Source: Mycobacterium sp. 852002-51961_SCH5331710 (GTDB lineage Bacteria; Actinomycetota; Actinomycetes; Mycobacteriales; Mycobacteriaceae). From it: a DNA stretch of 36,741 bases. Numbering within the stretch: position 1 is the first letter of the stretch; each line of letters begins with the position of its first letter. The notes below the pieces were generated by a model, which was not told where the DNA came from, ran no database searches, and saw nothing but the letters and a program-made list of their open reading frames with translations. The stretch is from positions 1 through 36,741 of the forward strand of contig NZ_LZSQ01000023.1 of NCBI RefSeq assembly GCF_001665535.1, written 5' to 3'. Position numbers and translations under genes: made by a program. Shown in pieces: positions 1 to 7,215 of this stretch.

Positions 1-239
1 ATCTCATCGAGCCCCTGCGGCTCCAGGCCGTACTCCTCCTTGGGCCGACCCGCCACCGCGTTGAGCGCCACATTCGGAATCACCGTGTCACGAAACTGCC
101 AGGTATCCGACCCGTCCGGATTGTGCACCAACCGCGGCGCCTCATCGATGTACTTCTTCGGCAGATGATTTTTGAACATATCGGGCGGCTCGACGATGTG
201 ATCATCGACGCTGATCAAGATCATGTCGTCCTTGTTCAT
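1..239 (-). CDS. Amidohydrolase-2 family metal-dependent hydrolase, N-terminal part (runs off the window)
   Basis: Only the first 79 or so codons are present; the gene continues beyond base 1. The protein begins MNKDDMILISVDDHIVEPPD. The Asp-Asp-His segment near residues 12-14 sits where amidohydrolase-2 enzymes (ACMSD and gamma-resorcylate decarboxylase relatives) place their first metal ligands on a TIM barrel. The start ATG overlaps the stop of the DUF35 gene by 4 bases (ATGA), so the two are probably translationally coupled in one minus-strand operon with the thiolase-like gene. Family members hydrolyse or decarboxylate small acids; the substrate is unknown. A full-length paralogue lies at 5805-6992. 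The family call is firm, but the C-terminal metal ligands cannot be checked. Confidence 0.8.
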   Translation of the reverse strand, partial: MNKDDMILISVDDHIVEPPDMFKNHLPKKYIDEAPRLVHNPDGSDTWQFRDTVIPNVALNAVAGRPKEEYGLEPQGLDE

Positions 240-667
240 TTCCGGTTCCTCTCTGTGCTTTCAGTCGCCGGTCGAAAAACCGGTACCACGAATCCGTCGT
301 CGTCCTCGCGGAAGCCGATCTCCAATTGCATGCCCGCACTGAGCCGCTCGGCCGGGCAGTCGACGATCTCGGTCATCAGGCGGGGACCCTCTTCCAGGTC
401 GACCATCGCGACGACGTAGGGCACGGCGTCGAAGGGTGCGACGTTCTGGTGGATGACGCTCCACGTGTATAGGCGCGACCGTCCGGTGGCCCGCGTGAGA
501 CGCACGTCCTCGCTCCAGCAGTGAGGGCAGAAGGGCCGGGCGTACAGCGAGTTTCGTCCGCAGGAGCCGCATGCGTTGATCATCAGCATGCGCTCCTGAA
601 CTGCTGTCCACCAGCTGTCGCTGTCGCTGTCGATGGTCGGACGGTTCGGACCGCTGGGCGACTGCAT
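236..667 (-). CDS. Zn-ribbon / OB-fold protein (DUF35), probable partner of the thiolase-like protein
   Basis: The product is 143 aa. Four cysteines in two CxxC pairs (C33, C36, C47, C50) form a rubredoxin-like zinc ribbon, followed by an OB-fold with the RLYTWSVIHQ and PYVVAMVDLEEGPRL segments typical of the DUF35 C-terminal domain. The start was taken at the ATG whose A is shared with the TGA stop of the thiolase-like gene upstream (TGATG). This fits tight coupling and the 130-150 aa family size. DUF35 proteins are small subunits that bind acyl-CoA and thiolase-fold enzymes, for example with Ltp2 in steroid side-chain cleavage. The adjacency supports a heteromeric complex here, which is an inference. 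Confidence 0.85.
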   Translation of the reverse strand: MQSPSGPNRPTIDSDSDSWWTAVQERMLMINACGSCGRNSLYARPFCPHCWSEDVRLTRATGRSRLYTWSVIHQNVAPFDAVPYVVAMVDLEEGPRLMTEIVDCPAERLSAGMQLEIGFREDDDGFVVPVFRPATESTERNRK

Positions 668-1812
668 CACTGCCTCCCGAGGATCATCGTCGCGCTGTGG
701 GTGAAGAACCCGCCCATCGCGTGCACACATGCGAGGCGCGCGCCCTCGACCTGCCGTTCACCGCATTCGCCGCGCAGTTGCCGAACCGCCTCGACCATCA
801 GGAACATTCCGCGCATCCCGGGATGACACGACGCCAGCCCGCCGCCGTCGGTGTTGGTGGGCAGCGCGCCGCCCGGACGGAGCGCTCCGGAGCCGATGAA
901 CGGACCACCCTCACCCTTGGCGCAGAACCCGAGATCTTCGACGGTCAGCAGGACGGTCGAGGTGAACGAGTCGTAAAGCTGACAGACGTCGATGTCCGCC
1001 GGGGCCACCCCAGCTCGCGCGAACGCGCGCGGACCCGATTGTGCGGCAGCCGATGTCGTGAAATCGGGCCACTCGCTCATGCTCACGTGCGATGCGGCGT
1101 CTGCAGCGCCGAGTATCCAGATCGGCTCCTTCGCACAGCTTTTCGCCACCCTCTCGCTGGCGAGCACGACCGCGCCGCCGCCGTCGGTTCGCAGACATAC
1201 GTGCTTCGACGTGAACGGCTCGGCGAGCATCGGCGCGGCGGCGACATCTTCGGCGGTGATCCGGTCGCGCTCGAAGGCGTTCTCGTTCATTGCCGCCCAC
1301 TCGTGAGCGGCGACGGCTACCTCGGCCAGTTGCTCCTCTGTCGTCCCGTACTGGATCATGTGGCGCCTGGCCGCCATGGCGTACTTGGCGATCAGTGTGG
1401 CGCCGTAGGGCGCTTCGAACTGCATCGCGCCGCCGGTGCTCAGCGCCGCGGCCGAGGCCCGCACCCGGCGCTTGACGTCCGAGCGTGCGGTCGAACCGTA
1501 GGTCAACAGGGCCACGTCGATCTCGCCGGCCGCGATGGCCGCGGCGGCGTGCCGCCCCATGACCTCCCACGAGGATCCGCCGACGTTGGTGGCGTCGACC
1601 CAGGTCGGTCGCAGGCCCAGGTACTCGCTCACCTCGATGGGTGGCAACAGTGTCCCGTGCGCGCCGAAGCCGTCGATGTCGTCCTTCGTCAGTCCGGCAT
1701 CTGCGACGGCTCGCCGCGCGGCCTGCGCCATCAGCGCCATCGCCGTCTTGTTTGGCACCCGCCCGCAATCGGACAGCGCGGCGCCGACCACCGCGACCCG
1801 GTTCTCGGACAT
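667..1812 (-). CDS. Thiolase-fold protein (SCP-x/Ltp2-like), probable acyl-CoA aldolase or lipid-transfer protein
   Basis: The product is 381 aa, a typical length for a single-chain thiolase-fold protein. The N-terminal half has the AVVGAALSDCGRVP strand and the second half carries GGLASCHPGMRG, matching the HPxG active-site loop. The usual nucleophilic cysteine loop is replaced by NVGGSSWEVM around residues 76-85. The C-terminal CxGGG loop reads VHAMGGFFTHSA, so both catalytic cysteines of true thiolases seem absent. That pattern is known in Ltp2-type retro-aldolases that need a DUF35 partner, and the next gene is a DUF35 protein with a TGATG overlap. It is the first gene of a minus-strand operon, divergent from the HpaI aldolase. 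A biosynthetic thiolase is less likely. Confidence 0.82.
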   Translation of the reverse strand: MSENRVAVVGAALSDCGRVPNKTAMALMAQAARRAVADAGLTKDDIDGFGAHGTLLPPIEVSEYLGLRPTWVDATNVGGSSWEVMGRHAAAAIAAGEIDVALLTYGSTARSDVKRRVRASAAALSTGGAMQFEAPYGATLIAKYAMAARRHMIQYGTTEEQLAEVAVAAHEWAAMNENAFERDRITAEDVAAAPMLAEPFTSKHVCLRTDGGGAVVLASERVAKSCAKEPIWILGAADAASHVSMSEWPDFTTSAAAQSGPRAFARAGVAPADIDVCQLYDSFTSTVLLTVEDLGFCAKGEGGPFIGSGALRPGGALPTNTDGGGLASCHPGMRGMFLMVEAVRQLRGECGERQVEGARLACVHAMGGFFTHSATMILGRQ

Positions 1813-1828
1813 ACGTAATGGTTACCAC

Positions 1829-1852
1829 AGGCGATAATGGCGTTAACGCCAT
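1829..1852. promoter_or_regulatory. Divergent control region with 16-bp perfect palindrome
   Basis: ATGGCGTTAACGCCAT at 1837-1852 is a perfect palindrome in the 38-base gap between the divergent thiolase-like gene (start 1812) and the aldolase gene (start 1851). It overlaps the aldolase ATG. Immediately before it is AGGCGATAATG (1829-1839), whose GATAAT resembles a -10 hexamer and would place the transcript start within the palindrome. The same 11-mer occurs at 9195-9205 ahead of an acyl-CoA dehydrogenase. A repressor site is likely; the protein that binds it is unknown. Confidence 0.5.
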
Positions 1853-2681
1853 GGTGGAATCATCGTTCTCGCTCGGTTACCGTGGGTGGGTGCCGGGACC
1901 TCTGCGAGATGCCTTGAGGGGCGACCGCCTGGTGTTGTGTCTCGCATTGCTGAATGCCCGTACGCCCGACGTGCCGGCAATTGCGGCCGCCAGCGGATAC
2001 GACGCCGTCTATGTCGATCTCGAACACACCTCGTGCTCGCTCGAAACGGCGGGAATGCTCTGTGTGGCCGCTCTCGGCACCGGTATCTCCGGCCTCGTCC
2101 GAGTGCCGTCGTACGATCCCACCGTGATCGCGCGCGTACTCGACGCGGGTGCGGTCGGAGTGATTGTGCCGCACGTGAACTCGGCGCGGGAGGCGCAGGC
2201 TGTCGTCGACGCGGCCCGCTTCCCGCCCGTCGGCCATCGGTCCATCTCCGGACCGAACGCGGTGAGCGGTTACGCACCTCGTCCGGCCGCCGAACTCACG
2301 GTCGAACTCGAGCGTCACACGGTGGTGGCGGTGATGATCGAAACGCCCGAGGCGGTGGCGGCATCCGACGAGATCGCGGCCGTCGAGGGGGTGGACATGG
2401 TCTTGCTGGGGCCCAGCGACCTGACGGCCGAGATGGGTATCCACGGCCAATATGAGAATGAGCATTTCCACCGTGCAGTAGACTCTGTCGCAGCGGCCTG
2501 TCGTGCACACGGCGTGGCACTGGGAGTGGCTGGGATCAAGTCTCTTGACCTGCTGGAACGCTTTGCGGGGCTGGGACTGCGATTCATCTCGGCGGGAACC
2601 GACGTCGGGATGATGACCGAGGCCGCCACCGCCCGTGCGCATGCCCTGCGGGAGCTCGAGAGGCGCGCGGCGAGCCGATAA
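1851..2681 (+). CDS. HpcH/HpaI-family class II aldolase
   Basis: The product is 276 aa, the usual size for HpaI-like 4-hydroxy-2-oxo-acid aldolases, which cleave hydroxy-oxo-acids to pyruvate (or a related 2-oxo-acid) plus an aldehyde using a divalent metal. Visible family features are VYVDLEHT with H59 as probable base, LVRVPS with R84, the metal ligand E164 in VMIETPEA and D190 in LLGPSDL. The chosen ATG at 1851 lies just after a palindrome; an in-frame ATG at 1818 would put the palindrome inside the coding sequence, and a GTG at 1890 is also possible. It starts a plus-strand run with the dioxygenase, dehydrogenase and crotonase genes, so it may release a 2-oxo-acid from their product. Confidence 0.86.
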   Translation: MVESSFSLGYRGWVPGPLRDALRGDRLVLCLALLNARTPDVPAIAAASGYDAVYVDLEHTSCSLETAGMLCVAALGTGISGLVRVPSYDPTVIARVLDAGAVGVIVPHVNSAREAQAVVDAARFPPVGHRSISGPNAVSGYAPRPAAELTVELERHTVVAVMIETPEAVAASDEIAAVEGVDMVLLGPSDLTAEMGIHGQYENEHFHRAVDSVAAACRAHGVALGVAGIKSLDLLERFAGLGLRFISAGTDVGMMTEAATARAHALRELERRAASR

Positions 2682-2713
2682 CCGAGAGCCTCGTCACGAC
2701 AACAGGAGGACGG

Positions 2714-3829
2714 ATGCCCACCGCGATCTACACCGAGCAAGTCACCGACCCCATGGCATGGACCGGCGCGGACTTCAGCAGCAAAGAGGACTTCACCTTC
2801 GACCTGTCGTCACGCAATGTCGCGGCGCTGGAATCCATTCTGGCCAAGACCGCCCACAAGGATCGCGACGACATCACGCCTGAGGATGCCCGGCATCCGG
2901 ATCTCGACGAGGACCTCGCGCGGCTGTACCGGGAGCTGATGTTCGGACGGGGCCTGGCGTGCGTCCGCGGTTTCCCCGTCGAGCAGCATTCGATCGAGGA
3001 CCTGGAACGCATCTACTGGGCGTTCTGCACACACCTCGGCTACCTGGTGTCGAACAACTCCTTCGGCCACCGCATGGTGCGCGTGCAGGAGGAAGTGCTG
3101 CCCAACGGCGTGCAACCGGCGCGTGGCACCAAGTCCAGGGCCGAGCTTGCGATGCACAACGATGCGGCCGACATCCTGTCGCTGCTTTGCGTGTACCCCG
3201 CGGCCGAGGGTGGTGAAAGCCAGTTCGCCAGCGGTCCGGCCGCACACAACCGGATCCTCAACGAGCGTCCCGACCTGCTCCCCGTGCTCTACCAAGGCTT
3301 CCCGCATCACCGGCGCAGCGAGCAACCCGACGATCAACCGGACGTGACCCCCTACGACGTGCCGGTCTTCTCGCAGATCGACGGTCGCATCTGCATCAAC
3401 TTCACCTACAGCAGCATCTTGCCCGCCATGCACACCCTCGGCCGCGAGTTCACCCCCGAACAGAACGAGGCCATCGAGTTGTTGCGCAACATCCTGGTCG
3501 AACAGCAGGTGGAGTTCCGGTTGGAGTCCGGTGAGGCCGCCGTCGCCAACAACTTCGCGATGTGCCACTCCCGCTCGGACTTCGTCAGCAGCACCGACCC
3601 CAAGAAGGCACGCTGCTTTCTGCGGGCCTGGATGGAGGTTCCGCGCGAGGATCGCCGCCTCCCCGTCGGGCGGGAGTACTTCCACATGGAGAACAAAGAC
3701 CTGCGCCTCGGTTATGACCCCGTTCCGGGACGCGACGGCACGATCGCACGCAATGACTACAAGAACGTCGACCCCGCTCTGGCCGACATGTTCAAGGCGG
3801 CTCAAGCGAAGCCAAAAATCAAGCGATGA
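2714..3829 (+). CDS. TauD/TfdA-family Fe(II)/2-oxoglutarate-dependent dioxygenase
   Basis: The product is 371 aa. It has the facial-triad pattern of TauD/TfdA enzymes: H148-x-D150 in AMHNDAADIL and a distal H285 in MCHSRSDF, with R304 in CFLRAWM placed to bind the 2-oxoglutarate carboxylate. Such enzymes hydroxylate unactivated carbons and often trigger cleavage of C-S, C-O or C-N bonds. The start is well supported by AGGAGG at 2705-2710, a few bases before the ATG. The stop overlaps the next ATG by 4 bases, so the dioxygenase and the dehydrogenase are probably made together. The C-terminus is rich in lysine (AKPKIKR). The substrate is unknown, though a carboxylic acid is plausible from the neighbours. 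Confidence 0.85.
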   Translation: MPTAIYTEQVTDPMAWTGADFSSKEDFTFDLSSRNVAALESILAKTAHKDRDDITPEDARHPDLDEDLARLYRELMFGRGLACVRGFPVEQHSIEDLERIYWAFCTHLGYLVSNNSFGHRMVRVQEEVLPNGVQPARGTKSRAELAMHNDAADILSLLCVYPAAEGGESQFASGPAAHNRILNERPDLLPVLYQGFPHHRRSEQPDDQPDVTPYDVPVFSQIDGRICINFTYSSILPAMHTLGREFTPEQNEAIELLRNILVEQQVEFRLESGEAAVANNFAMCHSRSDFVSSTDPKKARCFLRAWMEVPREDRRLPVGREYFHMENKDLRLGYDPVPGRDGTIARNDYKNVDPALADMFKAAQAKPKIKR

Positions 3830-4899
3830 CAATCCGTCCGCGACTGGTCTACGAGAGGTGGACCGATCAGGTCGCAGGAGACATCCTGGCGGGGGCCGAC
3901 ATCGAGCTCGTCAAGCTCGACCTCCAAGCCTCTGATGAACAAGGCTGGGCGGCACTGCAATCCGCGCACGGATATCAGGTCGCCACCAGAACGGATGTCG
4001 CCTCGATCGACGACGGCGCGCAGTGGCTGGTCGGGCAGCCTCTGGTGGATCGCTGCCCACAGTTGCTTGCCGTGTGTTCGGCGGGGGCGGGCTACGACGT
4101 GATCGACGTCGCGGCGTGCACCCGCGCGGGGATCGCGGTGTGCAACAACTCCGGTCCCGGCGCCGAGGCGGTCGCCGAACATGCGCTCGGTCTCATGCTC
4201 GATCTGGCCAAGAAGATCACCGCCGCCGACCGGGCGCTGCGCAGCGGTCCGCTCGGCGATCGATTGGCGTTGCGGGGCACACAGTTGTTCGGAAAGACGC
4301 TCGGAGTCGTCGGATTGGGCGCCATCGGAGGACGGCTCGTTCAGTTGTGCGCTCCATTCGGAATGGAGGTCCTGGTCTTCGATCCCTACGTCGACGACGC
4401 GACCGCCCACTCGAGGGGCGCGGTTCGAGTGGACCTTTCCGAGCTGGTCGAAAGATCCGACTTCGTTCAGGTCACGTGTCCGCTGACCGCCGAGACGCGA
4501 GGGTTGTTCGGGCACGCGCAATTCGCCGCGATGAAACCGACCGCGTACTTCATCACCACCGCACGCGGCCCGGTACACGACGAAGCGGCCCTCTATGACG
4601 CCCTCGTCGCCGGTGACATCGCCGGGGCGGGGCTCGACGTATTCCACGAGGAACCGCCGAGGCACGACAACCCCCTGCTGCGGCTCGACAACGTCGTCGC
4701 GACACCACATGTCGCGGGTATCACCGTCGAGGCGGCTCGTGATATCGCGGTCGCCACCGCCAGTCAGTGGCAGACGATCTTCTCCGGGGACATGCCACCG
4801 CGGTTACTCAACCCGGAGGTGTGGCCCCGCTATTGCGACCGGTTCGAAGAGATCCTGGGCGTCCGGCCGACCGCCCGCGACACGGCAGCTGTGGAGTGA
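3826..4899 (+). CDS. D-isomer-specific 2-hydroxyacid dehydrogenase (NAD-binding)
   Basis: The product is 357 aa and has the two-domain architecture of D-2-hydroxyacid dehydrogenases, which interconvert 2-hydroxy acids and 2-oxo acids with NAD(P). The Rossmann motif GLGAIG is at residues 163-168. The catalytic triad is visible as R247 (TTARGPVH), E276 (HEEPPR) and H295 (TPHVAG). The start ATG overlaps the dioxygenase stop (ATGA). The following crotonase gene begins one base after the stop, so these genes form one operon. A likely role is oxidising a 2-hydroxy acid produced by the dioxygenase so that it can be cleaved by the HpaI aldolase; this role is an inference from order. Confidence 0.88.
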   Translation: MTIRPRLVYERWTDQVAGDILAGADIELVKLDLQASDEQGWAALQSAHGYQVATRTDVASIDDGAQWLVGQPLVDRCPQLLAVCSAGAGYDVIDVAACTRAGIAVCNNSGPGAEAVAEHALGLMLDLAKKITAADRALRSGPLGDRLALRGTQLFGKTLGVVGLGAIGGRLVQLCAPFGMEVLVFDPYVDDATAHSRGAVRVDLSELVERSDFVQVTCPLTAETRGLFGHAQFAAMKPTAYFITTARGPVHDEAALYDALVAGDIAGAGLDVFHEEPPRHDNPLLRLDNVVATPHVAGITVEAARDIAVATASQWQTIFSGDMPPRLLNPEVWPRYCDRFEEILGVRPTARDTAAVE

Positions 4900-4900
4900 G

Positions 4901-5725
4901 ATGAGCAATTACGACACCGTCACGTTCGAGGTCTCCGGTCACACCGCGTGTGTGACGTTGAACCGGCCCGAGGTGCTGAACGCGATCAACGACGAGATGA
5001 TCGCCGAACTCGCCGAGGTGTACGCCGAAATCGAACGTTCGCAGGACATCTGGACCGTCATCATCACCGGTGCCGGCCGCGCGCTATGCGTTGGGGCCGA
5101 CGTCAACAAGGCGGCCGACCACGACATGGAGAACGCCGCGGGCATCGACAACCAGGGCGAGCCCATTCTCAGCTCCATGCGCCAGTGGGATGCACCGCAG
5201 GAGGCGACACCTCCGTGGCTGCAGATGACCAAGCCGATCATCTGTGCCGTCAACGGGATTGCGTGCGGAGCCGGTATGGACCTCATCACGACCGCCGACA
5301 TCACGATCGCGTCCGAGCGTGCGACGTTGATGGACCCGCACGTGAGCATCGGTGTGACCTCCGGACGTGAAGGAGTCCGGCTGGCCAGGATCCTGCCGCT
5401 GCCGGTCGCCATGCGGTTGATCCTGATGGGCAAACACGAGCAACTCGACGCCCAGCGCGCCTACGAGCTCGGCGTGTTCACCGAAGTGGTGGCCCATGAG
5501 ACGCTCATGGACCGGGCGTGGGAGATCGCCGAGATCGTGAATTCCAATGCGCCCCTTGCCGTGCGAGGGTCCCGAATGGCCGTGCGCAAGGGATTGACAC
5601 TGCCGATATACGAAGCGGAACTGCTCGCCGAGAACTACCGCATGAAGGTGGCCCTGACCAAGGATGCGATCGAGGGCCCGCGCGCCTTCCTGGAGAAGCG
5701 CAAACCCGACTGGCAAGCGCGCTGA
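4901..5725 (+). CDS. Enoyl-CoA hydratase/isomerase (crotonase) family protein with altered catalytic residues
   Basis: The product is 274 aa and has crotonase landmarks: the first oxyanion segment GAGRALCVGADVN and the second NGIACGAGMDL. By eye alignment with rat enoyl-CoA hydratase, the Glu144 position is D127 and the Glu164 position is H147 (MDPHVSIG), so a standard hydratase mechanism is doubtful. Crotonases with other residues act as isomerases, hydrolases, dehalogenases, ring openers or decarboxylases on CoA thioesters. The ATG lies one base after the dehydrogenase stop; an open reading frame extends upstream but overlaps that gene. It is the last gene of the plus-strand operon and is followed by a long hairpin. 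Confidence 0.87.
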   Translation: MSNYDTVTFEVSGHTACVTLNRPEVLNAINDEMIAELAEVYAEIERSQDIWTVIITGAGRALCVGADVNKAADHDMENAAGIDNQGEPILSSMRQWDAPQEATPPWLQMTKPIICAVNGIACGAGMDLITTADITIASERATLMDPHVSIGVTSGREGVRLARILPLPVAMRLILMGKHEQLDAQRAYELGVFTEVVAHETLMDRAWEIAEIVNSNAPLAVRGSRMAVRKGLTLPIYEAELLAENYRMKVALTKDAIEGPRAFLEKRKPDWQAR

Positions 5726-5726
5726 G

Positions 5727-5801
5727 TTTCTTCCGCGAGCAGACGTAAAACTGCCGCTTTTCGCGCGAAAATGGGCAGGTTTGCGACTGCTCGCGGAGAA
5801 A
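5727..5801. terminator. Long near-perfect hairpin between convergent genes, probable bidirectional terminator
   Basis: The whole 79-base gap between the convergent crotonase and amidohydrolase genes folds on itself. Left arm 5727-5755 pairs with right arm 5774-5801 with few mismatches and one bulge. The centre is a perfect palindrome, TTTTCGCGCGAAAA (5758-5771). The symmetry suits termination from both sides. The arm sequence CGCGAGCAGAC followed by AAAACTGCC resembles dispersed intergenic inverted repeats I associate with mycobacterial genomes, but I cannot verify copy number here. Confidence 0.6.
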
Positions 5802-5804
5802 AAG

Positions 5805-6992
5805 CTAGGCCAAACCGAAGAAGCTTTTCGCGTTGGTGGACAACACCTTCCGCTTGGTCTCCTCGTCGAGGCCCTCGGTCGCCTTGTTGGCGACGTCCAT
5901 GCTGTGGGGCCAATTGGTGTCGTTGTGCGGGTAGTCGGTCTCGAACATCAGCTGGTCGGGTCCGACGAGATCGAGGATGCGAAACGCGACCGGGTCGCCG
6001 AAGGTGGAGAACCACACGCGGCCGGGCACCTGGGTGCTCGGCGGTTCGGTCAGCAGCGGGTGAATTCCACCCCAGGCGCGGCGGTCCTCCCAAACCTCGT
6101 CGACGCGTTGCAGGTAGTACGGGATCCACCCGGCCTGCGCCTCGGCGAATGCGAGCTTGAGTTTCGGGAACTGCCGCAGCTTGCCCGAGAACAGCCAGTC
6201 GACCAGGGCGATGGTGCAGTTGACCGCCATCAACGCGCTGGTGACCACATGCGGCGAGTCGGGTGAGGACTTCGTCAGCGACGAACTCGAGCCGATGTGC
6301 AGCATGATGCCGACGCTGTTGCTCTCGCATGCGGCGAAGAAGGGGTCCCAGTAACCGCTGTGGATGGACGGCAGGTCCAGTCGCGCGGGCAGTTCCGAGA
6401 AACACACCGCGGGCATGCCTTTGGCCGCCACCCGTTCGACCTCTTTGACGGCAAGATCGACGTCCCACAGCGGGATTATGCCCAGCGGGATGAGCCTGCC
6501 GTTCGAGCCACCGCCCCACTCATCGATCTGGAAGTCGTTGTAGGCCTGCACGCAGAGCAACGCGAGCTCTTTGTCCTTGGCGTGGAGGAATCGCTGACCA
6601 CAGAACCGGACCAGCGTGTTGGGGAAGCACGCTGAGGCCTCAATGCCGGCGACGTCCATGTCCGCGAGCCGGTCCGCCGGTCGATAGCAGCCGGGGCGCA
6701 TCTCGTCGTAAGTGATCGGGTCGGTGGAGAGTTCGTCGAGCTCGTAACCGGCAGCGGCGCTGATGAGCGGAATCGGAATGATCGAATCCTCGTAGTGCCA
6801 GATGTCGGCGTCGCGACCGTCCTCATCCTCGATGAACGCGACGTCGGAGGTGACCGACGGATCCATGCGTCCCCGGTGCCGGACGATGCGCGGCCCGACA
6901 TCCCGATACCGCTCGGGCAACCGGCTGGTCCACAGATCGGCCGGTTCCACCAGATGGTCGTCCGGCGACACGATCAGAATGTCTGCGGTCAA
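5805..6992 (-). CDS. Amidohydrolase-2 family metal-dependent hydrolase
   Basis: The product is 395 aa. The N-terminal SPDDHLVEP segment gives the first metal ligands, MLHIGSSSS a barrel histidine, and FETDYPHND the late aspartate, matching the D/H...H...D metal site of ACMSD-like amidohydrolases. These act on small aromatic or cyclic acids by hydrolysis or non-oxidative decarboxylation. The start is a TTG, chosen because AAAGGAG lies about 7 bases upstream and because residues downstream begin the family pattern; the frame is open further to an ATG at 7085 without family similarity. It is a paralogue of the partial gene at 1-239. It is transcribed divergently from the TetR gene, which may control it. 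Confidence 0.86.
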   Translation of the reverse strand: MTADILIVSPDDHLVEPADLWTSRLPERYRDVGPRIVRHRGRMDPSVTSDVAFIEDEDGRDADIWHYEDSIIPIPLISAAAGYELDELSTDPITYDEMRPGCYRPADRLADMDVAGIEASACFPNTLVRFCGQRFLHAKDKELALLCVQAYNDFQIDEWGGGSNGRLIPLGIIPLWDVDLAVKEVERVAAKGMPAVCFSELPARLDLPSIHSGYWDPFFAACESNSVGIMLHIGSSSSLTKSSPDSPHVVTSALMAVNCTIALVDWLFSGKLRQFPKLKLAFAEAQAGWIPYYLQRVDEVWEDRRAWGGIHPLLTEPPSTQVPGRVWFSTFGDPVAFRILDLVGPDQLMFETDYPHNDTNWPHSMDVANKATEGLDEETKRKVLSTNAKSFFGLA

Positions 6993-7030
6993 CGCTGCAC
7001 TCCTTTGGGAACGGCCTGCGGCACAATCAC

Positions 7031-7069
7031 GAAACTGTTGTTTCCGCAATCGAGAATCTGTGTTTCCAC
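7031..7069. promoter_or_regulatory. Candidate operator in the amidohydrolase-tetR intergenic region
   Basis: The 223-base gap 6993-7215 is the longest in the window. It contains an inverted repeat GAAAC-TGTT-GTTTC (7031-7044) and a related TGTTTCC half-site at 7061-7067. Together they give two near-identical direct copies (CTGTTGTTTCCGC at 7035 and CTGTGTTTCCAC at 7058). The position 40-75 bases upstream of the amidohydrolase start suits a TetR-type operator. The rest of the gap shows no gene that I can support. Confidence 0.35.
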
Positions 7070-7215
7070 GATAGCTTACAGGCACCCGCCGGCAGGCGGA
7101 GCCCGTCGCGGAGCTCGATGGGGCCCGAAGTTCGGCGGGTTGGCGCCGATCCCGTCAAGGTGCGCGTGTAGGTAGGTGAGCAGAATCGAATGGGGAACGC
7201 GTATTCTCAGAGATC

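Noticed and set aside
697..1818. 373-aa plus-strand open frame
   Set aside because: It is antisense to the thiolase-fold gene and shows no recognisable domain.
2810..3832. 340-aa minus-strand open frame
   Set aside because: It is antisense to the TauD-family gene, which has its metal ligands and ribosome site.
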